From the NCBI GenBank assembly GCA_039566865.1, contig CM076959.1, positions 4,385,501 to 4,449,500 of the forward strand: a DNA stretch of 64,000 nucleotides, read 5' to 3'. A program made the position numbers and the translations under genes. This document shows positions 11,858-23,942 of this stretch, in pieces. Under the pieces are notes generated by a model. It was not told the origin of the DNA and did no database searches. It saw only the letters and a program-made list of their open reading frames with translations. Source of the DNA: Aurelia coerulea (lineage: Eukaryota; Cnidaria; Scyphozoa; Semaeostomeae; Ulmaridae). Every line of letters begins with the position of its first letter. Position 1 is the first letter of the stretch.

Positions 11858-12154
11858 CAGGGGCGGATCCAGCCTAGAGTTGAAGGGGGAGCAACTTGCG
11901 AAGGGGGTGCCAAGAATACGGTAGAAAATATCGCGCTGAAGGCGCGCGAAAATATTTGGACGCTTTTTAAAGAAAACTCTTTGATTCATTACTAAATAAG
12001 GCCTTGATTTATGTGTTTCCCCCATATTTAAATCGACACAGTTAGAAAATTATGCGTTAGAGTCAGAATGAGGGGCGCTTTTCTCACCAAAACAGGGACG
12101 CCAAGCTGAGTTTTCATCGTGAAGGGGGGCACTTTCCCCCTAAATCCGCCAATG
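11858..12154. mobile_element. hAT-type MITE
   Basis: The left end CAGGGGCGGATCCAG and the inverted right end CTAAATCCGCCAATG share a GGCGGATYYAG core. Flanking octamers GTTGGTGA and GATGGTGA match at 7 of 8 positions, consistent with an old 8-bp hAT duplication. The 297-bp interior is non-coding. Confidence 0.65.
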
Positions 12155-12421
12155 GATGGTGAGAATATGATATTACCCGGTCCCTGGGTAATATAACAAC
12201 GTAGAAAACACTATGATTTCATTTCATATCTCAACTTTGTCAACTTTGTCAACTTCTCCAAAAAACTCAATCCACGACTCAAACCGTAAATCTAACTGTA
12301 ATAGGAAGTGCAAGGCCTACAATCCCGAATAAGAGCGGAAAAAGCGAGACAAAGTGTCCAGTTCTCTCTTAATTCAGCTCATTTAATGCTCGTAGTATTT
12401 CTTCTATTGCACCTTGCAGTA
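12155..12421. other. Unassigned intergenic sequence
   Basis: No ORF or repeat recognised apart from a short CAACTTTGT duplication near 12233. Confidence 0.4.
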
Positions 12422-14469
12422 GGGTAAGATGGGGTAAAGTGAACTATTTTTGAGGTTTTTCGAGGATATCCTAAAGAGATTGTAACTGAGGGAAAACTTG
12501 TTAACGTTTTTTTTCAATATTTTTCAAATCTTTTTCCATTGTCTTACAAAAGAGCTTTCTTTGGTGGCCGCTCTGCCTAGTTCACTTTACCCCAGGCCGG
12601 GGTAAAGTGAACTACTTAGCAATTGTTCGATAAAACCAAAATGATGCTGGTAATACCCGAACACATGATTTATTTTGCAGCTCTAAGGAGTTGTTCGCAT
12701 GCCAAAACGAAACAAACCCAAACATTTCACAAGAGTGATATAAAAAAAAATTAAATTATGACCTATGTGGAGAACGATATTTGCAGATCAAATATTAACC
12801 AAAAACTATTGTCTAGGACACAAATTCGAGTCGGATTTGGAGACCTGAATACAAGTCGATGAACAATAATGGGAATATCCTTGGAAAATACTATATTGCA
12901 TATAAATACCAATTTACTACAAAGAGAAACATTATTTTCAAAGTTATTCACTTTGCCCTGAAACCTCCGCCCAGAAATGAAACCAAAAATAGTTATAAAT
13001 CTATAACAATTATCAATATTCTAATTTCAAAGTGATGGTCATTAATCCTTTCCGTGTCGATAGGTATGCTTGCTTCATCAATCCCAACAAAATTCTTGGA
13101 TCAGAAACATTTTTGAATCAAAGTCAAACTTGTGCTGTCAAATTTTTGGAGGTTTTCAGGGAGCTGGTATCAGAATATATTTCTGTCTCATTAGAGCGAA
13201 AAATGATCCTGCAAATTATGATTTGCTGAAGGCAGAACTATGAACCAATTGAGATTGAAAAGGTTCATTCATTTCATTCCATTCCATTTCATTTTTAATT
13301 ATTTATACAGTGTAGAAGCATCAATAAATATATAAATACTGCTTTACAGCTTGCCCTGTCAAGAAAAGAAAAATAAATTTAAACCCTATTTACACTGTTA
13401 TTTCACACCTAAAGTAATAAAAGAAAGGAAATGTAGAATCAACATATCTTTGTGTTCACGTGACCGCTTTCTTAAAAGCAGAAAAGCTATTTATGGTTTT
13501 GGCTTCAGAACGCAGTTTGTTCCAAAGTTCAGCTCCCCGGAATGAAAAGCTCTTTTGTCCTAGGGAAGGTTTAAACAGCGGACGGTTCAAATCCAGTTTG
13601 GAATTGTGTAATTCTCTGTCGCCTTTATCAGAGATCCTTGTAAACAGACCTTGCAGATAATCAGGCACTTCATTGTGCAGTGACTTGTGAACAATTTTTG
13701 TTGTTTCAAAATCTATCATTTGTTGCATATTTAGCCAACCGAGTTATTTGACAAGGGGTAGCGAGGAAGCGTCATAGGGGCTATTCGTGACTACCCTGGC
13801 TGCTCTATTCTGCAGCTTTTGCAATTTTTGAAGAGCCGTAATACCACAGTTACCCCAAACAGGCGAACAATATCTTACGTAAGGCTCTACGAGGCTCTTA
13901 TACATCCTTTGAATGGTCTGTAATGGGAGGTACTTTTTTGACTATTTTAGCATTCCTATTCCTCGATAAATGTTTTTGGTAACGATGCTCACATGCTCAT
14001 CCCACAGCAAGTGCTGATCAACCTGAACACCCAAATATTTCGCATGTTTAACCATAGTGATTGGCTTCTCTCCTATTTTTAGGGCTGGTTCCGGGTTTTC
14101 AGACTGGCCGATCATTTTGAGTCTTCTTCGTCTGATTTCATGTTTACATGTGAAAATAAAAAAATCATGGGTAGTTCACTTTACCCCGGTCGAAGCAAAA
14201 TATCGACTGGACGGTAGATCTTTTAGAATATCATGTTAGCGTACAAAAAATTCCATAATTTTGTGAGGTTTTTTACTGCCTCGGGTAAAGGGATTCTTTG
14301 CAACAACACGAAGAACTATTTTGCAAAATTTTTTCATTTTCTGTGAGCACATATAACGAAGCATTAGGCATAAATCATGTTTTATCATTGCATGTTTACT
14401 TTTGGAGAGAAGCGCGATTGTTCTGAGCAGTTCACTTTACCCCGTAGTTCACTTTACCCGTCTTTACCC
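12422..14469. mobile_element. Composite inverted-repeat element, GGGTAAAGTGAAC family
   Basis: The left end GGGTAAGATGGGGTAAAGTG and the right end (…CACTTTACCCGTCTTTACCC) form inverted repeats. The core GGGGTAAAGTGAAC recurs internally at about 12600 (plus), and inverted at about 12580, 14172, 14430 and 14446. The inverted pair at 12580-12620 is almost a perfect palindrome. Two readings fit: one element with subterminal repeats, or two or three adjacent elements of one family. The inner sequence 12620-13260 has no recognisable transposase. A LINE 3' end is inserted inside (13268-14160). Confidence 0.6.
13268..14160 (-). pseudogene. LINE ORF2 C-terminal half with 3' tail
   Basis: The reverse strand gives the post-palm part of a LINE ORF2: KYLGVQVDQHLLWDEHVS, then YKSLVEPYVRYCSPVWGN, LQKLQNRAARVV, TTKIVHKSLHNEVPDYL, and finally FRGAELWNKL. 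Two in-frame stops are present (near 13960 and 13745). The 3' side ends in a simple-sequence tail of AATGAAATGGAATGG type at 13268-13300, as expected for target-primed insertion on the minus strand. It is 5'-truncated. Confidence 0.85.
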
Positions 14470-14664
14470 GATTTTACACCCAGGATGTATTTGCACGCGA
14501 AAAGATGCAATCGTTCTAATGGGGCATATTCGTCAAAGCCCCAAATTTCGGAAGCATGATTCAAGATGGGGATGATTGTTTCATCCAATAGGTGAAGGCA
14601 CAATCCGGGTTGCAAGCCATTGAAATCTTTGCATTTTGAGATAAGAGAATGGCATGCCTTACCA
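14462..14664 (-). pseudogene. LINE ORF2 C-terminal fragment, different family
   Basis: The reverse strand reads KACHSLISKCKDFNGLQPG, then DETIIPILNHASEIWGFDEY and LERLHLFACKYILGVKS, with no stop. This is the conserved 'I.PIL.Y.SE.WGF' segment after the palm domain. The frame stops abruptly where the inverted-repeat element at 12422-14469 begins, so that element probably inserted into this LINE. Confidence 0.75.
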
Positions 14665-15458
14665 GCTATTAGCTTTTTATTGTCAATCTGTTCTTTCTAA
14701 GGGAGAGAGCCAATTTTATTTCTCGTTCTAAATTGTTCCATTGTTTCACACCACGATATGAATACTTCGTTAAATAGAGCATTATTTGTGAAGAAATACC
14801 CAGCCATTGAGGATAATAACCCACCAATTTAAGATGATTACCCACCAAGTATAGGATTTTCCACCAATTTAGGCACATCATTTCCAAAGCGCAGATATGC
14901 GTCTAGAGTTGTTTATATATTTAGGCCACTGCATTAAATCACTGCAAACGAGATAAAAAGATGAGAATTTTAGAGATTATACAAACCAACCTGAGCAATA
15001 ACCCAAACTCATTCACTTCTATTATTTGTCAAAATAGGAGGCAATTTTTGATAATCTCTGGCAAAACATGATTTGGGCCTAAGCCATTGTACTGAAGAAG
15101 GTATGGTAGAATTTAGATCAAGAGTATCTTTAATTAAATCCTATATTTGATTTAGATCGAAGGTATTATCTAAATGAATCGAGCTCTTGACAACTCTACA
15201 CAAGAATTCTTGGCACAGTGGTAATATGCAAATTAATTGTATGGATTTCAAAAGTTTGACTTATTTTTCACATTCAATATTTATGATATTTAACAATGTC
15301 CTTTAGTCAATTTGAAATGCTTTTATAGCATTGTTGTACACAATTTCTAACAGTACCTCATGCAGGCCTCTAAAAATTCGCAAACATTTTCATTTTCTAC
15401 TGTGCACATTGATATTTTCTAATGCATTTTGTATAACATCATAGTTTCTCAATTTTAG
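14665..15458. other. Unassigned A/T-rich sequence
   Basis: CACCAATTTA and CACCAAGTAT strings repeat near 14822-14872 (a short ACCCACCAATTTAA-type duplication). No gene is supported. Confidence 0.4.
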
Positions 15459-17484
15459 GAAATCAATTTGATCACATTCGATGATGATCATCTAGATGGC
15501 AGGTATGTAAAAATGAAGATAAGTGAATATGCAATTGAGTGAATCATTAAGAAAATAGATAAGCAATTAAGTGAAGAAGTAAATTACAAATTGCCTTTCT
15601 TTTTTCAAAGCTGTGGGGAAAATCCCGAAAATTTCTACTTAGGCTCTTTTTCCTCCCAAATGGATCGTGCTCGTTTTCCTACTCAATGCAGTTACTAACT
15701 CCAGATTAATTATTAAATACCTTAAAAAGGGTTGAAATAAGGTCCTCCAAAAGTTTGTTTTCAGTCTCTCGATTTATACAGTTCAGAATCAGCCCAAGAC
15801 GATCGGCCAGTTTTCGTTGATTTTTCAAAATTTTCTCCCAAGTTTTGGACTTATTACATTTGAAGTAAGGGGTCAAATGAGCCGATCGTCCGTTTATGTG
15901 CCCTACTCTACAAATTGATTGTGGGAAATACATCGAATAAGATATTCTGAAGTGGAGAGGATTTCCCCGATGTTACTAGGGCTGTCGGGATTGGCCGCGC
16001 TCGCCTCAGTCCCTTTTTCCTAATTGGCAAATGGTCTATTAGATAGGTAAGCCAGTAAGTCAGTAAATGAATAAGTAGGCAAGTAACCAAGCAAGCAAGT
16101 TCAAAACAAGTAAATGATTAACATTATTACGTAGCAGTAATTAAATTAGTAATTGCATAGTGAGTAATCTAATTAGTATGTAGCACGGTTGATCCGCTAT
16201 GTTTAGACAAGTTAAGCTAAATACATAGAGGTTACAAAGTTGTAGACTGTAACAATGGCTGCGGTCACACTACTGTATTTCCCGTTGTAATGTGAACTGC
16301 TTCACTTTATTGAAATTTATCTTTACCGCCAATACGCACGGCAATATAACGGTACAGTGACGCCCGGTCACACAATGGTATGATGCATCATGTGACAACC
16401 ACTCAAGGCTTTGATTATTGGTTTATTCTCGAAAACAACGCTAAAGTATAGCTAGGGACCATGTTTTGCCCGCTGTTGTTGCATGTGGAATTGCAGCAAC
16501 CGCAAACAGAGCCACAGTAGTGGAAATTAGGCTCTACGATGCTGCTATAGAGTCTTCACAACTCCAGCAGGAAGATATTTGTTGGCGTATTTTAAGAAGC
16601 CGATAGCTCGGGAAGCTTTTGCAGTGACCGTTATTATTTGCTCCTTCCATGTGAGATTTTCGTCGATTTGAACATCTACACCAAAGTACTTAGTATTACT
16701 TGCAAGTTCGACTCTAGTCTCGCGAATGGAAAGCTTGATTTGAAATCTCTAGATGCTTCTTCTTATGTTTGGTGGCAATTAACATAGGATGGGTGATAGT
16801 TGCGTTGAAGGATAGTTTGTTCCTCTCTAGCCACGTATCAAATTTTCGTAGATCTTCATTGATAGCCTTGTTCAACTGAGTAATTTCTTTCAAAAATGAT
16901 CAATACTTGTATCATCAGCATGCATAGACACTTTAAAGTTCTTTACAACGCATGGAAGGTCATTTATGTAGACTAAAAATAGGAGTTGGCCGAGACAAGA
17001 GCCCTGTGTCCGAGATGCCTCCATATTAGAGTCTACATCATTAACTCGACAATGCTGCTTTCTGTTGGAATGCTGAAGAGGCTTGGTCAAAGGTTCTCTC
17101 AGTTTGTAAACTCCCATGCAATGCTTGACAAAGAAGATATTTTCTGAAAAATGCATCACGTGAGCGATCTCGGTAAGGAAAAGTTTATGATCTAGGTCGG
17201 ATTGCATGGAATAATCTAGTTAAATGTTGAGAATTTAGATAACAGTATTGCTTGGGTTAGCAAGGGTTATCAAACTTCAGAGCAAAAATTTGTATACAGG
17301 CTTCTTGAAGCATCAAGTATTGACCTGTTAGCTGTTCTGGTGTCATGAAAGTAGAGGCAGACACTTTTTAACGTTTAAATTTTTTTCAACTCTTGACAGG
17401 GAGAGAACAAAAGAAGAAGAGGATGTCTATGAGGAGAGGAGGAGAAAAGATAGGGAGGTCTATGTCCCTAAGCACAGACGATGA
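15459..17484 (+). CDS. Two candidate exons of an unknown gene
   Basis: Exon 15459-15502 is bounded by TTTCTCAATTTTAG and GTATGT. Exon 17400-17484 is preceded by a pyrimidine tract and CTTGACAG. The first ends two bases into a codon and the second supplies one, so they join in frame: EINLITFDDDHLDG, then ERTKEEEDVYEERRRKDREV and YVPKHRR, ending at TGA 17482-17484. The charged E/R/K-rich stretch suggests a helical or coiled-coil tail. I do not recognise the protein. Upstream exons were not found, and a GTAATT donor right after the stop leaves open that the exon is internal in another frame. A minus-strand LINE remnant (16450-17210) lies in the intron. Confidence 0.35.
15503..16449. other. Intron or intergenic, unassigned
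   Basis: A reverse-strand 75-codon ORF at 15706-15933 has no recognisable domain and no supporting context. Around 16262-16390 a GGTCACAC string occurs twice (ACTACTGTA and AATGGTATG follow). Nothing firm is seen. Confidence 0.35.
16450..17210 (-). pseudogene. LINE reverse transcriptase fragment
   Basis: The reverse strand gives RTQGSCLGQLLFLVYINDLP and then MHADDTSI, the catalytic [YF]ADD box with the aromatic residue replaced by His, near 16940-16915. Further downstream come TKYFGVDVQIDENLTWKEQI and AIGFLKYANKYLPAGVVKTL. A frameshift near 16550 precedes YSSIVEPNFHYCGSVC. It is a decayed 5'-truncated copy of the class that carries LVYINDLP. Confidence 0.8.
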
Positions 17485-20192
17485 GGTAATTGGGTCCTGA
17501 AAAAAGATGAGTCAGAAAAAAGAATCCCAACTTGGAAGACCACATCTCCATGAATATCAAAGCGATAATATGGAAGACTGTCTTGTTTTATTGCCAATAT
17601 GTTCAATTAGGTTTATTTATTTTGCCTGCCTTTATCGGCAATTTGTTCCCATAGATAGTGGCGATTTTCTGTAGAACGCCCCTTTCAAAAAATCTGCAAA
17701 AACGAATAACAATAATGAGCAAATTTCCCTTCCTAAAATTGATGACACTCACATACATTCATGTATTTTGTCCTCTCGGGAGAATTGAATCCACTTGAAT
17801 AGGTCATTGATACCAGGGAGTTGATTTGTTCATCCTTCCAAGAGGATAGCAAGTGCTAAAGTGTCAACAAGTCAATGTTGTAAGTCCATTGTAAGATAGA
17901 AGTGTGTGCGAAATTTGTTCAAGATTTTGGGCACGTTTTTGACGGTTTTGAAGAGGCTTTCTCGAGAAATTCCTCATAAATTCAGAATGGAGTGGCCGAT
18001 TTCAGTCAGGTAATTTTTACAGTAGATTTGAACATTTTTACCATTAAACTACATATTTGTTGATATCATCGTATTGATATCCAGGGAGCCGTTGTGACCT
18101 TTCAAACAGGAGTTCTTTCTCTGACTCACCTAGACCAGGCGACAGAGGGGGTATCGTAAAGTTGGAGGAACTTTGCCAGACAAGGTGGATTTGGTCAATT
18201 TTGGGGCGCTGATTCCGAATATGGTTGCTATAACAAAGGGGGTGGTGGCGTTTAGCCTCTATTTCAGTTTTAAACCTCGTTTTCGAAGAAAATCGTAAAA
18301 CCTCTTTTTGAACCAAATTGTGTATGTATGACGAGTAATGTTTATGTTACTAAAGCAAACGAGGAGCGCTGAGTTCAAATTAATCAATTTCAGAGAAAAA
18401 AGACAAACTTTTGCCTCACATTCATACCAAGCCTCACTTTGAAATTAGGCCAAATGATGTATAAAGAGTGTATACAACACGAAATATCACTCATTGCATT
18501 CGATTGATACTTTCAGTGTCAACTATTCTCTGCATGAGGCAACACCGAACCACTTCTTGGTGTAAGTCAATAAACTTTTATTAATTTACATCAATCTTTT
18601 GCAAAAGTATGTGAAACGTTAGAAGACGATACTTACAACTAACAAACAAAGCAAAATTTCAGGAGATATTTCTGTACTTATAAATCAAAATGTTCCAGTA
18701 GTAGGTTTGAGTCTATGTCGTCTTGAAATAAGAGATCCTCTATATCTGCTAGGAAAGGCTCTAAATGTCCTGTACACCCATACTTACTCAGGATTTTTCA
18801 AGGTTGACGGTTGATGACTAATCCATTTTGCACAAAAAATCAACCAAATTGGCTCTTTTTTTGGGTTTCTGAAGTGCGATCACAAGCGGGTACACTTAGA
18901 TATCTGCAAGTCAGTTCTCTCTGCGAAGCCTCTTCCAAAATTGCCCTCTTCTTGCTTGATAAACATTATTCACCCTTCCTTTTCAATGAACAATGCATTA
19001 TTTCACGTAATTCTTTGGTATAGTCATAAAAATGGAGACAAATACCTTGATTGCATATTTCATTTCGTTTTTAATTATGTATTCAAGATCATCTGTTCGG
19101 TTATAAGGACTGCTAAGTTCCCTGCTCAAAAACCTATTCTAAGTACAATATGTCTGTGCAGGAGGGTGTTGAAAAAAGCCCACTTTAAGTCGAGATTCTT
19201 TTGAAAATGATCATATTTAAAATAATTTAACACATATCATATGGAAGCACGATTTATTTGTGTGGCAACGGGATATACACAGCCCTCTGCTCCCCGGGTA
19301 TCGTTCCAGCAGTATTGCATGGTAATTTTATAAGCAGCTTAATTTGCAATATGTATTTTAGCTTTTTCTTGGAGTATGAATAAATATAATCTTCTCTCCG
19401 ATGATATCTAACTTTTGCACATAAGTTGAATTATTTTTCATTGAATTGTTGTTTCGGTAAGTGAGGGTATTTTAGATTCAGGCCAATGCAAGACCATTTG
19501 GGCGAAAACGCACCACGTTCACCATATTTCAGAATTGTAGATAAATTTATCTTATGGGAATAAATGTGTCTGTTTCCTAGCTAATGGCATCCCCTCAAGT
19601 GCCTCTGGGCCTAATCTGCTTCAATGAAATATTGTAATCTGTTGCCATTAAAAGGGTCTTAACTTTTCACTTTCAATATCCCAAAAATACTATACTTACT
19701 AAAATATGAATTAAATGATCAATAAATTCAGTAAAGTATATCTAAACTTCATATCATCGGAAAGAAGATAGGAAATATTTTCAGATGACGTACATTACAT
19801 CCATTAAATTCTTATTATTTCTTTTTAAAATTTAACAACACACCCTGTATAATTATTACCTGAACTCTAGATTAACTCAATGCCAGCTGGAGATAAGAGA
19901 ATTCAGTGTGTATAGCTTTGCCCCATGCCAAAGAAAGAAGAGACGTAATCATTGCGTGTATGCGCAAAAAATCCAATGCTACCACATGTTTGAACGAATG
20001 AATGCTGCGTTGAGTTCATGCCTAGAATCTATCTCTAGCAATTACAAAAGGAGCTTCAAGAAAGTCACGAAAAAGCGAACGTATCAGTGTAATTTTAATG
20101 ATCTAGAATTGTTACCAATGTGTTGAAATACCCGATGGTAAGATCTACATCCTAGATCTAGCCACAGAAGTACGGAGTACCGATGAGAAACA
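17485..20192. other. Long stretch without recognisable genes
   Basis: Short ORFs at 18044-18316 (minus), 18811-19204 (plus) and 19908-20126 (plus) have no domain, no splice context and ordinary A/T-rich composition, so I leave them uncalled. No transposon ends or tandem repeats were found in this 2.7 kb. Confidence 0.4.
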
Positions 20193-20642
20193 GTGTACTT
20201 TTTCAACAGTTTACAAAAATGGTCTTTGAAACTATCCCATCTAGCTTATATCTATATTCAGAATTCAGACCACTCAATAAACAATGCTGAGATAAAACGC
20301 AGAGGGCAAGGGAGCAGTACACTGCATCAAATCGCCCATGCACCGCACAGAACGATGCGAGGACAGAACGCATCGATGGATACACAGCACACAATGTTGA
20401 AAACACAGCACACAATGTTGAAAACACAGCACACAATGTTGAAAACACAGCATGAAATAATCAAAGGACAGCACATAAGGGTTTGTTCACTGCAGCGAAT
20501 ATGTCGAGCACAGCTCGAAATGGTAAAAACGCATGACAGAGAGTTGAAAACACACAACAATGAAATAAATGCACCGAACGTAAAGTGTTTTGAGCACATA
20601 AGGCAGATGTGGCGTTCCATACTGTTCGTAGTTGTGAATTGA
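20193..20642 (+). CDS. Heptad-repeat ORF (degenerate 21-bp repeat)
   Basis: An open frame whose central part is a register-true 21-bp repeat. Three nearly identical units (20385-20447, QHTMLKT) lie in the middle. On each side the units keep the 7-residue spacing but diverge: upstream NNAEIKR, RGQGSST, LHQIAHA, PHRTMRG, QNASMDT; downstream QHEIIKG, QHIRVCS, LQRICRA, QLEMVKT, HDRELKT, HNNEINA, PNVKCFE. About 16 units run from roughly 20263 to 20613 with no stop. A heptad with a hydrophobic residue at positions 4-5 could form a helix. No ATG is conserved at the 5' side (the frame opens without one), and the reverse strand is also open, so a non-coding minisatellite remains possible. Confidence 0.35.
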   Translation: MYFFNSLQKWSLKLSHLAYIYIQNSDHSINNAEIKRRGQGSSTLHQIAHAPHRTMRGQNASMDTQHTMLKTQHTMLKTQHTMLKTQHEIIKGQHIRVCSLQRICRAQLEMVKTHDRELKTHNNEINAPNVKCFEHIRQMWRSILFVVVN

Positions 20643-21169
20643 TTGTTATGATTTACAGAAGTAAAAATTTGAACCATTGATTTCTGCCTTCGGTTTCAAT
20701 TTGAATTTTTTCTATAGTCTATTTTAGACGGCATTTCAATGTCCTTGCAATGACTAATATGTCAATGTCATGCGACGATTGATTTGTAGATTGTGAAACA
20801 ACAATAAAATATAACAAACCTGTCTGCTTCGTCCATCTTGTCGTACTTCAGAGGAAGAAACTGTTGCTGTGCTGTCCTTTCAAATTCGATGATTTCAAAG
20901 GGGAATCCCCCACATGACTTCGGGGAATTCTCGCTCACTGAACGAGAACTTTGTGCATCAATTTGGGGATCATTTGAAGCAACATTTATACGAATTCTAG
21001 TTGAATACACTGTCGAACTCATACTCAAGGTATTCGTAATAAAAGATACAAGACCAAAGTGCCATAGGGCCATAGTGCCATTGGGCCAGGGCCATTGATT
21101 GGTAAAACCCTATTATATCAATGATGATTTCACCAATTTTCATTCAACTAAGTAATTAAGTAATTAGTA
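20643..21169. other. Unassigned sequence
   Basis: Overlapping opposite-strand ORFs at 20768-21098 have no recognisable features. A short AAGTGCCATAGGGCCATAG repetition is seen near 21056-21090. Confidence 0.35.
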
Positions 21170-21278
21170 TTCCTTTTTGTGTAAATAGTTGGTCTTAATT
21201 AGTTCAATTTTGAACTATCAGTTTTTTTTAACCAACTGTAAATAATGTTATAATAATAATAATAATAATAATAATAAA
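21170..21278 (+). repeat. LINE-like 3' tail with (TAA)n
   Basis: TTTTTGTGTAAATAGTTGG and AACTGTAAATAATG resemble the 3' untranslated tail of the LINE at 10400-10505. The segment ends in a TAA run at 21250-21278, so it is probably a very short 3' LINE relic. Confidence 0.4.
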
Positions 21279-22563
21279 ACTGGAGCAACGGATCTTGGTC
21301 TTATGTTGGTCTTAAAGCTTTTATGTCGCTATATAAAGACCGGCAGCCTCGTTTTGCTCATTCGATTTTAATTTTTTAGCTTGCTTTGTGTTAAGTAACA
21401 ATCCCTGGTCTGTCTGGCTCCTCCCACACCTGGCAGAAGCTAAGGCAAGTCTGATCTTTGATGAATATCACTATCATTGAACATGTCACACAAGTTGCAT
21501 ACGTCAGGAACAATAGAGGTTGTACCTCTCTCCCGCTAATCAATCTTGGAATCACTTCATGCAAAGGACAAGCATAGTAAAGAATTGGAAAATAAGCGCA
21601 ACACACCTGTTTAATCATTCCTTAAAATGAGATTGGATTGGTTGGCAGAAAAACTGAAGTTTGTCAGTCATTAGATTGATTGAAGTTTTATAAAATAAGG
21701 ATTTCCACTCAAGCAATACAAGAAATCCAGGTTAAGAATTATCAAATTGCATAAAACCATCAGATAAAAAAACACATCAACGTGGGCAATCGACCGCTGG
21801 TAGGGGATGACCATCACAATTAAACTAGCACACCCACGCCATCAAACAAAAATAAAATGCCATTTCATATCTATTAGAAAAAGAAATAATTAAACGAGAA
21901 AGGGGAACAGTGACAAGCTTCAATTAATGCTAATATCTCAGAAAGAGTTGAAAAATCTGTCAGTTCACAAGGGTGAAGAGAAGGCAAAATTGAAATGGGG
22001 ATGATTGCTGCCAAACAGAAGGTACAATGTAGATCAGTTGACATTGCCTTTTGTAATTGATCAGTCATCTACTTTTGGAGACAAAGGGCAAGGCAAGTGG
22101 CAAGTTAACTGGATAAGAAACAGTGCACTTTACAGTTGTGTACAGCTTAAGGTTCCGAGATTCCATTTTGCACAAAACACTCCACACACATCTGGCTGCT
22201 GACTGTGCTAAACTGAAATGAGAAACACTGTGATGCTCACTGGCACCTTATAGGGAAAGTTACAACAACTGCCGAAGGGAATGGTGTGCAAAATGCAAGG
22301 GATTTTTCATCAAATGAATAAGACCTTGAAAAGACGTTGCTTAGCAGCAGCAACCATACATTTGAATCTTGCATCCCAAATGCTTCATATGTTATGAAAA
22401 CAGAAAACATGCTATTTATAGATTCGGCTCTATCCAATGGAGTGACTGCTTAGAAAATGTGCAAGTTAAATTTTGTTTGCCTTTAATTTCCCCAGAACAA
22501 GATTCACTTCAGACTCAGAACAAGATTCAGATTCAGAAAAACTTCCCAATATAATGGCAATAG
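21279..22563. other. Unassigned sequence
   Basis: No recognisable gene. A small AGATTCA/CAGAACAAGATTCA repetition is present at 22495-22540. Confidence 0.4.
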
Positions 22564-22971
22564 CAGTGGCGACCTGGCAGGGGGGACCGGGGGGCCACAG
22601 CCCCCCAGCGGACATTTTTAGAGGGGCGCCAAGGTTTACAAGGGGCGCCAAAACTTTAAAAAAAAGTCAATCTCGCATCGGTAAGGCAGAAAAGTCGGAG
22701 GCAAAAACATGATATAGTTAGATACAGATATAGTTTATGGCTCTCGAGGTTTGGTAGCTGTAGCTTGACGATAGATTTATGGTAGTTTTGTAAACAATTT
22801 TCAAATATATGACCATCAGTTTATTTTATAGGAAAGAAGAAGAATTATCGCAATTGGAGGGGCCAACCTCCCAAATGGTGGCCCCTAGCAAAAGTGGCCT
22901 TTAGGAGCCCAAATGTAAGAAATCATGCCCTCAGAAAGCAGGATTTGGATATCATTCTAAGAGCGGCACTG
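22564..22971. mobile_element. Possible hAT-type MITE
   Basis: The left end CAGTGGCGACCTGG, followed by G/C-rich runs, faces a right end AGAGCGGCACTG; inverted agreement is 9 or so of 12 bases. The flanking octamers do not match convincingly. It resembles the better-supported CAGTGGCGG element at 30912-31197. Confidence 0.4.
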
Positions 22972-23089
22972 GAAGCAGGGGTGCAAATCCCACAGATTAT
23001 GGAATAAATAGAACTGCCGTAGAAGGGCATTTTACAATCAGAATCTTGAAAGCTTCATGTGTGGACAAAATTTTAATTTTTTAGCTTAA

Positions 23090-23898
23090 AGACCCTTTAC
23101 TGACCGGCACCCTTTGCACGCCTTTATTATTGTTTACAAAAGTTAAGGTGGCTACATACAGACTGATTACAACGAGTCCAAGCTATCGTTCGTCATAACG
23201 AGACTGCTGCCATTTTGTCAATAGTGATGGATACGATGATGTAATAAATCTAGTGTTCATTCGATCGCACACAAATTATGGCGGCAAGTCAGTACTGATG
23301 AAGGATTACTTCCAGATCTCGGCACAAGGCTAAGTGGATATTGGAAAAATAACTGCAGATATCTTTCCTAAGAGGAAGAAGACCAAATTGAATCGATAAA
23401 CTCTCACCCACCTGTTCTCATTCTGGCCTATTTTTCCGTTGTTGCTTGCACAAGAAGGAGTCCAATCCAATGGGGTCTGTACAGTTCATTACATTTCTCT
23501 GTTTTAATCCTTGCGTTTCGAATGCATTTATTTGATGAGTTTATTGCTTGATCATAAGAAACAATTGAAATATATTTGATCTCAGATGCAATCTTTCCCG
23601 TAAATAAGATAATTTTCTCTCCACTTTCTCAACATTCTCTCAGTCATTGTGACCCAAATTATTTCGTCTAATTCCCACAACTCCGATTATGCAGTACGAA
23701 AATACCTGCTTAAATACATTGTTTATGAACCAAAGAGACTATTGATATAAGTTGTTGACCATTTACGCGATTTCAGTTGAAGATTAAGATGGATTACAAA
23801 TGCGATAGTTTCTGGATGTCAGAAACTCTAACGAACGGGTCGAAGCTGTGGGGAACAGCAATCGAAGGCCGCAAAGGATGCTGGTCAATAAAGGGTCT
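23090..23898. mobile_element. TTAA-target inverted-repeat element (Kolobok-like)
   Basis: The left end AGACCCTTTACTGACCGGCA and the inverted right end AGACCCTTTATTGACCAGCA (18 of 20 shown agree, and similarity continues through CCCTTTGC/TCCTTTGC) are flanked on both sides by TTAA (23086-23089 and 23899-23902). AG-initiated inverted repeats at duplicated TTAA are typical of the Kolobok superfamily; piggyBac also uses TTAA but has CCC ends. The 809-bp interior has no ORF that looks like a transposase. Confidence 0.75.
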
Positions 23899-23942
23899 TT
23901 AAAAATTCCTCTCAAAATAAAGTGTCATAATGTTGATTTCAG

